Shown here: in pieces, positions 1 to 12,385 of the stretch
How the letters are laid out: every line of letters starts with the position of its first letter
Numbering within the stretch: position 1 is the stretch's first letter
Origin: an uncultured Clostridia bacterium
GTDB lineage: Bacteria; Bacillota; Clostridia; Christensenellales; UBA1242
DNA: 64,000 nt
Assembly: GCA_947591785.1 (NCBI GenBank)
Contig: CANQDK010000005.1
Coordinates: 46,416 to 110,415 of the forward strand
Direction of reading: 5' to 3'
Program-made: the position numbers and the translations under genes
The notes under the pieces: model-generated
Seen by the model: the letters and a program-made list of their open reading frames with translations, nothing else
The model's database searches: none
Told to the model about the DNA's origin: nothing

Positions 1-153
1 ATTGAAAATTAGTAAGAATACAAGTTAATTGTTTTATTATTAAAATTAAAATATATTTAAACTAAACAATAATTAAGTTAAGCAATAATTAAACTAAAAC
101 ATAATCCTATTAAAATGTTTGACAAATTAAAAAAAAGTTGATAATATATTAAT

Positions 154-465
154 ATGAATCTTAAAGAATTTGTTACATTACTGCAAGACAACAAAATGAA
201 AAACATTTCTGTTTATGACCTTTCCGAAATGGGAGAGGAGAAGTTTGTTGTGCTTTGCACGTCCAATAAAGTGACTGACAGCAAAAAAGTTGCAGATGTA
301 ATTGCAGAGAAATATGGATACCAAGACAAAATCGAAGGCTATTTCAAAGGTGAATGGATTGTTTTTGATTTTCAAAACCTAACTCTTCATATATTCTTAC
401 CAAAAGTTCGTGAAAAATATAATCTTGATAAAATGTATAAACCAAAGAAAATCACCATTAAATGA
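154..465 (+). CDS. rsfS: Ribosomal silencing factor RsfS
   Basis: 103 aa with GEWIVFDFQNLTLHIFLPKVREKYNLDKMY, typical of the RsfS/Iojap family. Confidence 0.85.
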   Translation: MNLKEFVTLLQDNKMKNISVYDLSEMGEEKFVVLCTSNKVTDSKKVADVIAEKYGYQDKIEGYFKGEWIVFDFQNLTLHIFLPKVREKYNLDKMYKPKKITIK

Positions 466-934
466 TTCTCTTAAATTCTAATTAAAAATCCACAATTACT
501 TGTTTTAAGGAGATGTTTGACTCTCCTTTTCTATTGTTTTATAATTCTTGTTTTTAGTTGTTTTACTTTTTTGTTTTTAATTGTTATCTATTTATTTTTT
601 TTATTATATTGAGGAATATCTCCAACAATTTAAGACTTTCAACGAAAAGAAGAAAACTTTTTCCCTAAGATATTTTCAACAACCAACACTTTCTGTGATG
701 CTGTCAATTGTTTGAGAAAATGACAAAACCTTTTTTTATTAATTTAAGTGCTTGTTTTCAATATTAGGACTCAAAATAATGAGATAGCAAAAACCCTTTA
801 TATTATTATTCTTAATTTTATTTAACAAACTTGTAAAATTGTTTTGATTTTTTTTCGATTTGGTTTACAATAAGCATATTAGGACAAAAATTTTTACTAG
901 TATAGAAAACCTATTTTATTTGAAAGGTGTGTCT

Positions 935-1363
935 ATGATTGAAATATGTTTTGTTTGCACTGGAAACACTTGTCGTTCTATTATGGCAGAGCGTATCGCA
1001 AAAAAAATGGCGAAACAACGAAAAATTAAAGATGTAAAATTTTCTTCAGCAGGAATTTATGCAAATGGCGAAAATATTTCTCAAAACGCATCTCTTGTTC
1101 TAAAAAAATTGGGCTATGATGGGCGTGCAAGAAAGAGTGTTAAACTGAAAAAAATTAAACCTGAAACAATTTATATCGCTGTTACAAATGAGCATAAACG
1201 CTTCATTGACTCGAAAAAAGTTCTAAGCTTTGAAGATTTTGCAGGTGTTGTTGGTGATCCTTATGGACAAAGTTTGGAAATTTACGAAAAATCAGCACAT
1301 CAAATTGAAAAAAATGTTGAAATGTTGTTGGATAAAATTAATCTTTTGAGAGGTGTTAAATGA
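935..1363 (+). CDS. Low-molecular-weight protein tyrosine phosphatase-like
   Basis: N-terminal ICFVCTGNTCRS P-loop; start moved to ATG 935 from the track's 860. Confidence 0.85.
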   Translation: MIEICFVCTGNTCRSIMAERIAKKMAKQRKIKDVKFSSAGIYANGENISQNASLVLKKLGYDGRARKSVKLKKIKPETIYIAVTNEHKRFIDSKKVLSFEDFAGVVGDPYGQSLEIYEKSAHQIEKNVEMLLDKINLLRGVK

Positions 1364-1794
1364 TTATAATGGCAAGTGATCATAGGGGATTCACTATGAA
1401 GGAAGATTTAAAGACTTTCTTTAATAAAGAAAATATCATCACTATTGATGTTGGAACTTACAGCAAAGAACCTGTTGACTATCCTGATTTTGCAAAACTT
1501 GGTGTGGAAAAAGTTCTGGCAGATAAGAATAATATCGGAATTTTTATTTGTGGTATGGGCAACGGAATGAGTATGGCAGCAAACAGAAACCCTAAAATTC
1601 GTGCAGCATTGTGTGTTAATCCTAAAATGGCAATATTTGCAAGAAAAGATAATGATGCAAATGTTTTATGCTTGCCAGCTTTTTTAAGAAAGAAAAAAGC
1701 AATTTCTATTGTTAAGGCTTTTTTAACAACAAATTTTGAGGGAGGCAGGCACGCTCGAAGAATTAAGAAGATTTCTGGAGGTGCGGATAAGTGA
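1360..1794 (+). CDS. rpiB: Ribose-5-phosphate isomerase B / LacAB family
   Basis: ASDHRGFTMKE, ICGMGNGMSMAANRNPKIRAALC, NDANVLCLPA motifs. Confidence 0.85.
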   Translation: MIIMASDHRGFTMKEDLKTFFNKENIITIDVGTYSKEPVDYPDFAKLGVEKVLADKNNIGIFICGMGNGMSMAANRNPKIRAALCVNPKMAIFARKDNDANVLCLPAFLRKKKAISIVKAFLTTNFEGGRHARRIKKISGGADK

Positions 1795-2558
1795 TAAACA
1801 TCATTGTTCCAATTGTTGAATCACCTGAAAAATATGTCGAATTCCTTAAAAGAATTAACACAAAAGACATCAAAATTTTTGTCGGAATAAGAGAAAATCT
1901 TATAAACAATTTTAAAATTTCATCGAAACAAATTGAAATCCATAAATTTGCTAGTAACTCAAATCTTGAAGAAATCCTTAATTCAATGCATTCATGCAAA
2001 ATGCAAAAAGGCAGGATTTTGATTGTTAGGCGTCCTCTTAGCAATGCGGAATTTGAAAAATTGACAAATTCAACAAAAGACATTTCAACTTTGAAAGCAA
2101 AACACAATAAGTTTGTCATGGCAATAAAAAATTTTGCAAAGAAAATTGTTAAAAGATTTTTCTCTTTCACATTTTTTGAGGATATTTCGGCAATATGCTA
2201 TAACGAAAATTTGTTTGAACTTATATCTGTTTGCACAAACTTGTCAATGACAAGCAGATTGAATAGATATATTGGAATCTCAATTGAAGAATTTGAAACT
2301 GAAACAAAACAAGTGAAAAAACAATATTCAAGATGGAAAAACGCCTTGCTGTTTATGTTGAGTTGTTTGCTTTTTATGGGAAGTGTGGCAGGTGGAGTTT
2401 TGATTTGCATTTTCACACCTTTAAGAGCATTCACAATTATAGCTGTTGTTTTTTGGATAGTTTTAGCATTGTTCTTATGGTTTATTGCACTTCTTAATTT
2501 TATTAGAACTATTGTTGTTGGAAATCTTAGATATGGCAGGGTGAGTGAGATTATTTAA
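1791..2558 (+). CDS. Hypothetical protein with two C-terminal TM segments
   Basis: ORF overlaps the rpiB stop; hydrophobic segments near the C-terminus. Confidence 0.6.
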   Translation: MINIIVPIVESPEKYVEFLKRINTKDIKIFVGIRENLINNFKISSKQIEIHKFASNSNLEEILNSMHSCKMQKGRILIVRRPLSNAEFEKLTNSTKDISTLKAKHNKFVMAIKNFAKKIVKRFFSFTFFEDISAICYNENLFELISVCTNLSMTSRLNRYIGISIEEFETETKQVKKQYSRWKNALLFMLSCLLFMGSVAGGVLICIFTPLRAFTIIAVVFWIVLALFLWFIALLNFIRTIVVGNLRYGRVSEII

Positions 2559-2622
2559 TAAGCAAAAATAGTAGGTCATTTCTGCATCTGTATGTTGAAT
2601 GTTAAAACCAAATTACTGTTAA

Positions 2623-3681
<1,059 letters not shown>

Positions 3682-3847
3682 TTTACTTCTAAAGTAATTT
3701 GATGTTATGTGTAAAATATGGTTTAATCATTTTTAAATCTATAACAAAAAATTAAGTATATTTGAACAAAAATATGTTAAGTCATGAAAATTATATTTTT
3801 TAAGAAATAACATATTTAAAGATGAAAATTTAGGAGAGTAACAACTC

Positions 3848-4795
3848 ATGAAGAGTGAGCTTAACAAAGAACTAATTGAAGGTTTGAGCGAAAGTGCTAA
3901 TCAAAAGTTTATAGACAGTGTGAATGAACTTGTCTATAATCTTGTTTCAACTGCAGTTGAAAATGTTTCTTTAAAATCTCCTTTTGTTGTTCTTGACAAG
4001 TGTGTGCTTTTGTCTGTGAATGAAGTTTACACAGGGGCCTTCACTCAACTTTCAACTTTTGATTACTTTCTTGGAATAGATAATCCTCAAATTGAAATGA
4101 ACACAAAACTTAGAAAAAACTTTTGGAAATTTGTTTGGAGAGAGTTTCGTGCTTCATGGAGATTAGGGCGTAAGAAATATAAGAAAAAGAAAAAAGAAGA
4201 AATCCATGAGGTTTCAGTTGGAAAATATCAACTCAGTGATTTTAGGCATGACATTGTTGAAAAATTGTCGGAACTATTGACAAGCAGTTCTATTATTTAT
4301 GAATATAATCGAAGTATTTCTATTGTTGGGAAAGATGATTTTGGAACAAATGTTCGAGTTAATTTGTATATATGTGCATACGACATGCATAGTGGCGATT
4401 TTAAGTTGTACACAAACTCTAGAAACAAATTTAAAATAGTGAATTTTGGTGATAGATTTGATAATTTGGAGTATAAAAAGGCCGTTTGTGGTGATGTTTA
4501 TACAAAGATGTTGAGAGTCTTTAATTCAATCTACTCGAAGAAATATAACAAGATTCCAAATCAGGTTTTGCTTGAAAGTTTGTTATTCAATTGTCCTAAC
4601 ATACTTTTTGATAAGAATGATATTTACAAAACCTTTGTTAATGTTGCAAACTATATTCGTTTTAAACAACCAAATTCTTTTGTTTCAATCAGTGACACAA
4701 GTAAGTCTGTTTTTGAAGATGGACTTATTGTTAATACTGGTAAACAAGTTGAATTTGGGAAAATAATTAATATGCTTGACGAATATAAATATTAA
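3848..4795 (+). CDS. Hypothetical protein
   Basis: 315 aa ORF with a purine-rich stretch (aggagag) upstream. Confidence 0.55.
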   Translation: MKSELNKELIEGLSESANQKFIDSVNELVYNLVSTAVENVSLKSPFVVLDKCVLLSVNEVYTGAFTQLSTFDYFLGIDNPQIEMNTKLRKNFWKFVWREFRASWRLGRKKYKKKKKEEIHEVSVGKYQLSDFRHDIVEKLSELLTSSSIIYEYNRSISIVGKDDFGTNVRVNLYICAYDMHSGDFKLYTNSRNKFKIVNFGDRFDNLEYKKAVCGDVYTKMLRVFNSIYSKKYNKIPNQVLLESLLFNCPNILFDKNDIYKTFVNVANYIRFKQPNSFVSISDTSKSVFEDGLIVNTGKQVEFGKIINMLDEYKY

Positions 4796-4929
4796 AATTT
4801 CTCTCTAAATTAGAAATGTTTTGTTGTTTTTGAGTGTTTTAAAACTTATTCTTAGCATAAAATCTATGCTATATGTTATTTTATGTATAATTTTTCTCTT
4901 TTTACTCATCATAAGTTTAGGGAGGAAAA

Positions 4930-5124
4930 ATGAAAGAAGTTTTTATGATTGTAGGGTTTGGTGCAGGGCTAATTACAGGTATGCTGCTCTATAAGCATTG
5001 TGATGATGCAAAAAAAATTGTCAACAAGGGTGAAAAGGCTGTAAAACAAGAAGTTGAAAATCTAAAATCTTCTGTTAAGAAAGAAATTAAACCTAAGAAA
5101 CAAGAAAAATCTGCATCAAAATAA
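4930..5124 (+). CDS. Small YtxH-like membrane-anchored protein
   Basis: N-terminal hydrophobic glycine-rich segment plus Lys-rich tail; RBS ggagg. Confidence 0.55.
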   Translation: MKEVFMIVGFGAGLITGMLLYKHCDDAKKIVNKGEKAVKQEVENLKSSVKKEIKPKKQEKSASK

Positions 5125-5136
5125 AACCTAACAAAC

Positions 5137-5165
5137 AAAAAACACCTGAAAAGGTGTTTTTTTAT
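5137..5165 (+). terminator. Rho-independent terminator
   Basis: AACACCTgaaaAGGTGTTTTTTT. Confidence 0.85.
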
Positions 5166-5348
5166 ATTTTAAAGACTTTTAAATTGTATTTTTTATACTT
5201 TAAAGATTCTTACATTGATTCTTATATTAGTTACTTTAATATTTATACATTTATTTATTAATTTAAAGTTAAAGGATTCTTACATTTTCTTATTTTGATA
5301 GTTTTAAAGCATTTTTATATTGCTATTTTATTATTCTTAACATTTTCA

Positions 5349-6254
5349 TTATTTCTTTATTTTTTTACCACATAGTGGACAATAACGTTGCTCTGGAAGG
5401 ACATCTGCTCCGCAGTTTGAACATTTAAAATAGTTTTTTTCAAACGGGTTATCAAAGTTTGTTTCTTGTGATGTTGTTTGGGATAATTCTTTCTTTGGTG
5501 GTGGGTTATTATTTGAAAATTCTTTACCATTTTGCTTTTCTGCGTTATAGTTTTTCTTAACTTTAATGTGAAGAAAGATATAAATTACGATTATACTTAA
5601 AAAACATGTTGCAGTTACAATAAACAGAATGTTTCGGATTGTGACATTTTTTCTAGCAACAATCCATTCTCCATCTTGGGTGAGAGGCATATCTTTATAA
5701 TCCATTGGGATAGAGTCTGTTTCTGTTGTTACTTCTGAAGAATTCACGGCAACAGAAATATGCTCATCAACTCGGGGAACGGTTGTTAGAGTGTAAACTG
5801 AAAAGGAATATCCTTCCAATTTTCCACTGCCATCATCGGTGTCAAGTTCGTAAATTATATAATACTTTCCACATTCCTCATTTAAAGCAAAATCTTTGAC
5901 AACGGCTTCTCTAATAAGATTCTTGTCAGGATTATTTTCGGCATAAGAAATCATATCTTGATAATACATGTAATCTTGTTCTATTTTGCTAAGGTTTAAA
6001 GAGAGAGTAAGAAAAAGTATTGCGAAGAAAAGAGTGAAGATTGCAATAATAAATAGGAAAGAACATAGTATGCTTGCCCATTTATATTTTTGGGGAACAC
6101 TTGTTCTTATTCCACGACTGATAAATATAGTTGAGAAGAAGGGAAATCCAATATACCTGCTGTGTGAACTGACTCTGTTTGAAGAGGTTTTTACATGAGA
6201 TGCTCCACCACTTCTGTGACTTCCAGAACTTCCAAAATGACTTCCTGATGGCAT
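5349..6254 (-). CDS. Membrane protein with C-terminal zinc ribbon
   Basis: CSNCGADVLPEQRYCPLCGKKIKK at the C-terminus; two hydrophobic segments. Confidence 0.7.
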   Translation of the reverse strand: MPSGSHFGSSGSHRSGGASHVKTSSNRVSSHSRYIGFPFFSTIFISRGIRTSVPQKYKWASILCSFLFIIAIFTLFFAILFLTLSLNLSKIEQDYMYYQDMISYAENNPDKNLIREAVVKDFALNEECGKYYIIYELDTDDGSGKLEGYSFSVYTLTTVPRVDEHISVAVNSSEVTTETDSIPMDYKDMPLTQDGEWIVARKNVTIRNILFIVTATCFLSIIVIYIFLHIKVKKNYNAEKQNGKEFSNNNPPPKKELSQTTSQETNFDNPFEKNYFKCSNCGADVLPEQRYCPLCGKKIKK

Positions 6255-6424
6255 AGGCTTTTCTCCATTTATTTTTTATATATTTTTTGTTCATTAAAAT
6301 TATATAATAATGAAGATATGAATGTCAAATAAAATAAAAAGTTCTATTTATAAATGTCAAATAAAAAGAAAAAATCAATTAAAGTGTTGTAAATAAATAT
6401 AATTATAAAATTTAAAATGGAATA

Positions 6425-6476
6425 TGTTGTGTATTATGCAACATTCTACACTTAATCTTGTGGTGATATGCATATA
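6425..6476. repeat. Palindromic repeat copy A
   Basis: TGTTGTGTATTATGCAACA...GTGGTGATATGCAT. Confidence 0.65.
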
Positions 6477-6652
6477 TAGATTTCTTGTTTATAAATACAA
6501 GTTTCATAAAGTTATTTTTAGCGAATTTTATTATTCGACAAAATAAGACATGAAATTATGTCAAATATGCTTGCTTTTTTTATCTTTGTATGATAGAATT
6601 TATAAGATTTTATTATTAAATCGACATTTTCTATGATACACGGAGGAATTTT

Positions 6653-7921
6653 ATGTACACAATCGAAAAAAACAAAACTAAAGTCGAAGTAAACTTGACA
6701 ATTGATAACAAGGAATGGGAAGAGGGAGTTCAAAAAGTTTACGAATCTTCAAAAGGAAAATTTAATGTTGAAGGTTTTAGAAAAGGGCATGCACCAAGAA
6801 AAGTTATTGAAAAAACTTATGGTGACAGCATCTTTTTTGAGGATACTGTAGATTTTTTTGTCAATAAAGTTATGAATGAAATTTTGGACAAAAATCCTGA
6901 ACTTGAACCTGTTGCTATGCCAAAAACAAAATTTGAGAGTTATACTGCTCAAGATGGACTCAAAATGAAAATATTATTTGAAATTGTGCCTGATTTCAAA
7001 ATTTGTAAATATACTGGAAATGAAATTAAAGTTCATTCTGCTGAAGTAAATGAACATGATATTGAGCATGAATTACATCATCTTCTTGAAGAACATGCAA
7101 AATTTGACACTGTTGATAGAGCTGTAAAAAATGGAGATATTGCTGTTATTGATTTTATTGGTTTTATTGACAATGTTGAATTTGAAGGGGGCTCTGCAAA
7201 CAATTATTCATTAGAAATTGGTTCTCACAGTTTTATTGATAATTTTGAAGAACAACTTATTGGACATAAGAAAGGCGAAACTGTTGATGTTAATGTAACT
7301 TTCCCAAGCAATTATCCAGCAAGTGAATTTAAGGATAAAAAGGCAACTTTCAAAGTTACGATTAATGAAGTCAAAGAAAAAACTCTTCCAACTCTTGACG
7401 ACAAATTTATTGCTGATGCGACAGAATATGAAACACTAGATGAGTATAGAAAAGCAACAACAGCTCATATTCAAGATATGAAGAAGAATGATCAAGATGC
7501 TGAGTATGAATATAATATTCGCGAATATCTCTTGGAGAATACAGAAATTGATATCCCAGAAATTATGGTTGATAACTTTGTTCATCAAGAAATTCATAAT
7601 TTGGAAGATGCGTTAAAGCCATACAATATGAGTGTTGAGGAGTATATTTCAAGAACAGGCGGAACATCATTTGAAGACTATTTAAAAATGATGAAAGAAA
7701 GAACTTTGAAAAGTATTAAAACCAGATATATTTATCGCAAAATTATTGAACTTGAAAACATTGTTATATCTCAAGAAGAACTTAATGAAGCAACTAAAGG
7801 AATGACAAACCGTGAGGACATAATTCGCACTGAAAACGAACTTTCATTACAAAAGCTTCATAAATTCTTGAAAGATAACAATAATATGGTTATTATTCCT
7901 GAAAGCAACGAAGAGTGCTAA
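6653..7921 (+). CDS. tig: Trigger factor
   Basis: FRKGHAPRKVIEKTYG, FKGx-type FKBP domain, lies upstream of clpP/clpX. Confidence 0.95.
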   Translation: MYTIEKNKTKVEVNLTIDNKEWEEGVQKVYESSKGKFNVEGFRKGHAPRKVIEKTYGDSIFFEDTVDFFVNKVMNEILDKNPELEPVAMPKTKFESYTAQDGLKMKILFEIVPDFKICKYTGNEIKVHSAEVNEHDIEHELHHLLEEHAKFDTVDRAVKNGDIAVIDFIGFIDNVEFEGGSANNYSLEIGSHSFIDNFEEQLIGHKKGETVDVNVTFPSNYPASEFKDKKATFKVTINEVKEKTLPTLDDKFIADATEYETLDEYRKATTAHIQDMKKNDQDAEYEYNIREYLLENTEIDIPEIMVDNFVHQEIHNLEDALKPYNMSVEEYISRTGGTSFEDYLKMMKERTLKSIKTRYIYRKIIELENIVISQEELNEATKGMTNREDIIRTENELSLQKLHKFLKDNNNMVIIPESNEEC

Positions 7922-8036
7922 AAATTTGTTTCAAATTTTGCCTTAAAGTTTTAACTTAAACCAAAAGTGTATAAAATTATTAAACATTTAAAAATGTTGA
8001 TTCAAACTTAAATTTTTGTTAATGGAGGTGATTTAT

Positions 8037-8636
8037 ATGATGATACCAATGGTTATTGATCAAACAGGTGGAAGTGAAAGATCTTATGATATTTATTCAA
8101 GATTATTGGAAGACAGAATTATTTTCCTTAGTGGAGAAATAACAGATGCAACAGCAAATGTTGTTATTGCACAATTAATTTACCTTGAAGGCAAAAACCC
8201 AGATAAAGACATATATCTTTATATAAACAGTCCTGGCGGTTCAGTCAGTGCAGGTATCGCAATCTATGACACAATGAACTATATTAAATGTGATGTTTCA
8301 ACAATATGTATTGGCCTTGCAGCATCAATGGGAGCATTCCTTCTTTCAAGTGGAACAAAAGGTAAAAGATTTGCACTCCCAAACAGCGAAATTATGATTC
8401 ACCAACCACTTGGTGGGGCACAAGGGCAAGCTAGTGATATTGAAATTCAAGCAAAACACATGAAAAAAACAAAAAATATGCTCAATAAGATATTAAGTGA
8501 AAACACAGGCAAAACATTGGAAGAAATTGAAAAAGACACGGATCGTGACAACTATATGACACCAGAAGAAGCAAAGAAATATGGTTTGATTGACAATATC
8601 TTTATCACAAGAAAATCTAAAAAGGAAGATAAATAA
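8037..8636 (+). CDS. clpP: ATP-dependent Clp protease proteolytic subunit
   Basis: [46 protein letters not shown] ggaggtg before ATG 8037. Confidence 0.97.
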   Translation: MMIPMVIDQTGGSERSYDIYSRLLEDRIIFLSGEITDATANVVIAQLIYLEGKNPDKDIYLYINSPGGSVSAGIAIYDTMNYIKCDVSTICIGLAASMGAFLLSSGTKGKRFALPNSEIMIHQPLGGAQGQASDIEIQAKHMKKTKNMLNKILSENTGKTLEEIEKDTDRDNYMTPEEAKKYGLIDNIFITRKSKKEDK

Positions 8637-8648
8637 ACGCAAGATAAG

Positions 8649-8673
8649 GTGTATTATGCTTTGCATACTACAC
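8649..8673. repeat. Palindromic repeat copy B (clpP-clpX)
   Basis: GTGTATTATGCtttGCATACTACAC. Confidence 0.8.
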
Positions 8674-8705
8674 AAAATATAGTATTATATAATTTAGGAG
8701 TGAAA

Positions 8706-10001
8706 ATGAAAGATATTGAAATGTGTAATTGCACTTTCTGTGGGCGTCCACAAAAAATGGCTAAAAAACTTATTGCAAGTCCTAATGGTGATGCCTTTAT
8801 TTGTGATGATTGTATCAAAATTTGTGCAGACATAATTCATGAAGAAACTTTAAAGGTTAAGACTCTTAAAGACCTTGTTTTGCCATATCCAAAAGAAATC
8901 AAAAAACTGCTTGACGATTATGTCATTGGGCAGGAACAGGCAAAAAAAGTTCTTTCTGTTGCTGTTTTTAATCATTATAAAAGAATTAATTACAACTATC
9001 ACAATAAAGTTAATGCAAAGAAAAATAAAGAGGGAGTTCAAGACAAATCTCCTCTTGAATTGGAAAAAAGTAATGTCCTTATGATTGGGCCAACTGGTTC
9101 TGGAAAAACTCTTCTTGTTAAGACTTTGGCAAAGATTCTTGATGTTCCTTTTGCTTGTGCAGATGCAACAACTTTAACTGAAGCTGGTTATGTGGGAGAA
9201 GATGTTGAAAATGTGCTTTTAAAACTTATTCAAAATGCTGACTATGATATTGAAAAAGCACAACGAGGAATTATTTATATTGATGAAATTGACAAACTTG
9301 CTCGCAAGAGTGAAAATCGCTCTTTGACACGCGATGTTGGTGGTGAAGGGGTTCAACAAGCACTTTTAAAAATTATTGAAAGCACTGTTGCAAGTGTTCC
9401 ACCTCAGGGTGGTAGAAAACATCCTCATCAAGAGATGTTACAAATCGACACAACAAACATTTTGTTTATTTGTGGTGGGGCTTTTGTTGGACTTGATGAT
9501 ATTATTCATAAGCGTCTTTCTTCATCATCAATTGGTTTTAATGCTAATGTTAAGAATTCAACCGAAAAAGCAAAAGTTGATTATTCTAAAGATGTTCAGC
9601 CAGATGATCTCATTAAATTTGGACTTATTCCAGAGTTTGTTGGAAGATTACCAATTGTAACAGGACTTGATAATCTTGACGCAAAAGCACTTCAAAGAAT
9701 TTTGGTTGAACCTAAAAATTCTCTTATTAAACAATACAAACAAATGTTTAAAATTGATGGACTCGAAATTGAGTTTAATGATGATGTTATTGCCTACATT
9801 GCTCAAAAGGCAATCGACTTAAAAACTGGTGCTCGTGGAATTCGCACAATTATGGAATCAAAAATGTTGGAACTTATGTTTGATTTGCCAGATCCAGCAA
9901 TGTATGAAAAAATCGTTATAACACGTGATTTTATTGAAAATGATGGTGCTCCAATTCTTATAAAAAGAGAAACTAAAACCGAAGAAAAAAAGGCAGTTTA
10001 G
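8706..10001 (+). CDS. clpX: ClpX ATPase subunit
   Basis: N-terminal C4 zinc finger (CTFCGR...CDDCIKIC), [11 protein letters not shown] 8706 follows RBS aggag. The track start at 8649 runs through a palindromic repeat. Confidence 0.96.
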   Translation: MKDIEMCNCTFCGRPQKMAKKLIASPNGDAFICDDCIKICADIIHEETLKVKTLKDLVLPYPKEIKKLLDDYVIGQEQAKKVLSVAVFNHYKRINYNYHNKVNAKKNKEGVQDKSPLELEKSNVLMIGPTGSGKTLLVKTLAKILDVPFACADATTLTEAGYVGEDVENVLLKLIQNADYDIEKAQRGIIYIDEIDKLARKSENRSLTRDVGGEGVQQALLKIIESTVASVPPQGGRKHPHQEMLQIDTTNILFICGGAFVGLDDIIHKRLSSSSIGFNANVKNSTEKAKVDYSKDVQPDDLIKFGLIPEFVGRLPIVTGLDNLDAKALQRILVEPKNSLIKQYKQMFKIDGLEIEFNDDVIAYIAQKAIDLKTGARGIRTIMESKMLELMFDLPDPAMYEKIVITRDFIENDGAPILIKRETKTEEKKAV

Positions 10002-10156
10002 TGCCTGAAATCTCTTAAATTTTGGAATTGTTTGACTTATCTGTTATGTAGAGAGTGTGATTTCGTTTGAATAATAAATTCGTTAGACATCTTAATTAAT
10101 ACCATAATTAAAAAGATTTTCAAATTCTATTTAATTTGTTTGACAAAAAATAAAAA

Positions 10157-10200
10157 AAAGGGTAAACTTAAATTGATTTAAGAGTTTGCCCTTTATTTTT
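10157..10200 (+). terminator. Rho-independent terminator after clpX
   Basis: AAAGGGTAAACTTAA...TTAAGAGTTTGCCCTTT followed by T-rich tract. Confidence 0.75.
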
Positions 10201-10254
10201 CGTCATTTGGGGCTTTGTCTTAAAAGAAAAGAGGATTTTTGAAGAGGAGATATT

Positions 10255-11850
10255 ATGAGAAATTTACTACTTGCTGGTTCTTCCTCTGCGATTATCGTGT
10301 CGGGCGTGGTGTCAGGCATCATTTGTCTTTTGGTTGGTTTGGCCATTGGACTTTTGGTGTTTAAACTTTATAGCAACAAAAAATTACAAAAAAACAAATC
10401 TAATGCCATTAAAATCATTGAAGATGCGTATGCAGAGGCGAAAACCATAAAAAAAGAAGCGATTATTGAAAGTAAAGAACAATCGCAAAAATTAAAGGAA
10501 GAAGTTGAAAACGAAATTCGCGACAGGCGTTTGGAAGTAACCAAACTTGAAGAAAGACTTTCTCAACGTGAAGAATACATTGAGAAAAAAGAACAAGCCG
10601 TTGATAAAAAAAATGAACTGCTTGACGAAGAAAGAAAAAGTGTTCAAGATGCTAAACAGGGGCTTGAAAAAATTAAGCAAGAACAAGAAACTTTAAAAGA
10701 ACAAATCGTTGAACAACTTGAAAAAACTGCACAATTTTCAAAACAAGAAGCAAAAGATATGCTTATTGAAAATATGCGTAATGATGCACAAAAAGAAGCA
10801 GTAAGCATTGTCAAGAAAATCGAAGATGATGCTCGTGAAGAAGGAGAAAATAAGGCTCGTTGGATTATTGGACAAGCTTTGCAAAGATGTGCAACTGAAA
10901 CAACAAGCGAAATGACTGTTTCTGTTGTTTCTCTTCCTAATGACGAAATGAAAGGAAGAATTATTGGCAGAGAGGGGCGAAATATCAGAGCAATTGAAGC
11001 GGCAACTGGGGTTGAGCTTATTATTGACGACACTCCAGAAACAATCACAATTTCTGGGTTTGACCCAATAAGAAGAGAAGTTGCAAGATTATCACTTGAA
11101 AAACTTATTTCTGATGGAAGAATTCATCCAACTCGTGTTGAAGAAATTGTTGAAAAAATGCAGAAAGAAGTGGATAAGATTGTCAAACAAGCAGCTGATG
11201 ATGCTTGTAATGAAACGGGAATATTCAATCTTAATCCTGAAATTTTGAAAACTCTTGGCAGACTTAAATACCGCACAAGTTATGGACAAAATGTTTTAAA
11301 ACATTCCATTGAAACATCCATTATTGCAGGGCTTTTGGCAAGCGAAATGGGAGCAAATGTTAAAGTTGCAAAACGTGGAGGACTTCTTCATGATATTGGA
11401 AAAGCTCTAGACCATGAGCAAGAAGGAACTCATGTTCAAATCGGTGTTGAGCTTGCAAGAAAATGTGGAGAAAGCGAAGCGGTTGTTCACTGCATTGAAG
11501 CTCATCATTTTAATGTTGAATTTAAAAGTATTGAAGCTGTTATTGTTCAAGTTGCAGATGCAATTTCAAGTTCAAGGCCAGGTGCAAGAAGAGATAGTTT
11601 TGAAAACTATATCAAACGTTTACAACAACTCGAAGAAATTGCAAATGGTTTTAAGGGTGTTGACAAATCGTATGCGGTTCAGGCTGGAAGAGAAGTAAGA
11701 ATTATTGTAAAACCAACAGAGGTTTCTGATAGTGAAGCAATGTTTATGGCAAAAGAAATTGCTCAAAAGATTGAAAAAGAAATGCAATATCCAGGACAGA
11801 TAAAAGTTAATGTTATCAGAGAGAGCAGATATACTGAAACAGCAAAATAA
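10255..11850 (+). CDS. rny: Ribonuclease Y
   Basis: N-terminal TM, coiled coil, KH domain (GRIIGREGRNIRAIEAATGVELIIDDTPE), HD domain (HSIETSIIAGLLASEMGANVKVAKRGGLLHDIGKALDHE). Confidence 0.96.
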   Translation: MRNLLLAGSSSAIIVSGVVSGIICLLVGLAIGLLVFKLYSNKKLQKNKSNAIKIIEDAYAEAKTIKKEAIIESKEQSQKLKEEVENEIRDRRLEVTKLEERLSQREEYIEKKEQAVDKKNELLDEERKSVQDAKQGLEKIKQEQETLKEQIVEQLEKTAQFSKQEAKDMLIENMRNDAQKEAVSIVKKIEDDAREEGENKARWIIGQALQRCATETTSEMTVSVVSLPNDEMKGRIIGREGRNIRAIEAATGVELIIDDTPETITISGFDPIRREVARLSLEKLISDGRIHPTRVEEIVEKMQKEVDKIVKQAADDACNETGIFNLNPEILKTLGRLKYRTSYGQNVLKHSIETSIIAGLLASEMGANVKVAKRGGLLHDIGKALDHEQEGTHVQIGVELARKCGESEAVVHCIEAHHFNVEFKSIEAVIVQVADAISSSRPGARRDSFENYIKRLQQLEEIANGFKGVDKSYAVQAGREVRIIVKPTEVSDSEAMFMAKEIAQKIEKEMQYPGQIKVNVIRESRYTETAK

Positions 11851-11946
11851 TTGATAAAATTAATTGGAATATATGTCTTATTTATTTGGTTGTGTTTCAA
11901 ACTCATTTTTATGATGTTTGTTTCATAATATTTTTAAGGAGGGGTT

Positions 11947-12309
11947 ATGTCTGAAAAAAAAGAAACTAAAACAAATGAAACAAAGACGACTGAAAAGAAA
12001 ACTAAAACTGTAAGGACTTGGTCAAGCACAAAAATTTTGGATTGCTTAGCATATTTTGCAATCATGTTTATTGCTCTTGCTTTGATTTTACACTTGATAT
12101 TTAGAGACAACAGTCCACAAGTTGCGAGTGCATTTCAATCTGTTGGAGAATGCTTGGCGTATATCATCTTAATCTGGTTGGCGTTCTATTGGACTTTGCG
12201 TAAACGTGGGGCTGGTTGGAACAATCGCTCAGTCTGGTGGCTTGTTGCATGGATTATTGCAACTGTTTTGATTATTGTGTTCTATATTTTCACTATTGTG
12301 AAGATTTAA
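11947..12309 (+). CDS. Hypothetical membrane protein
   Basis: RBS aggagg, Lys/Thr-rich N-terminus, three TM segments. Confidence 0.6.
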   Translation: MSEKKETKTNETKTTEKKTKTVRTWSSTKILDCLAYFAIMFIALALILHLIFRDNSPQVASAFQSVGECLAYIILIWLAFYWTLRKRGAGWNNRSVWWLVAWIIATVLIIVFYIFTIVKI

Positions 12310-12385
12310 GTTTTTAAATTGAAACTTTATATCTATAATTTTGTTGTTTTTTAAAAAGATTTTATTTGAAAACTTGGAAGGGCAA

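Noticed and set aside
5165-5300. AT-rich imperfect repeats (AAAGATTCTTACATT twice)
   Set aside because: Very low complexity; similarity too easily explained by composition to claim as a separate system.
8649-8705. N-terminal extension of ClpX in the ORF track ([19 protein letters not shown])
   Set aside because: Encoded by palindromic repeat copy B; the RBS-supported start is 8706.
10644-11048. 134-aa minus-strand ORF inside rny, and similar antisense ORFs (e.g. 21549-22097, 18666-19301, 25591-25908, 43215-43520)
   Set aside because: Fully overlap confidently identified genes on the other strand, low-complexity composition, no RBS or family signal.
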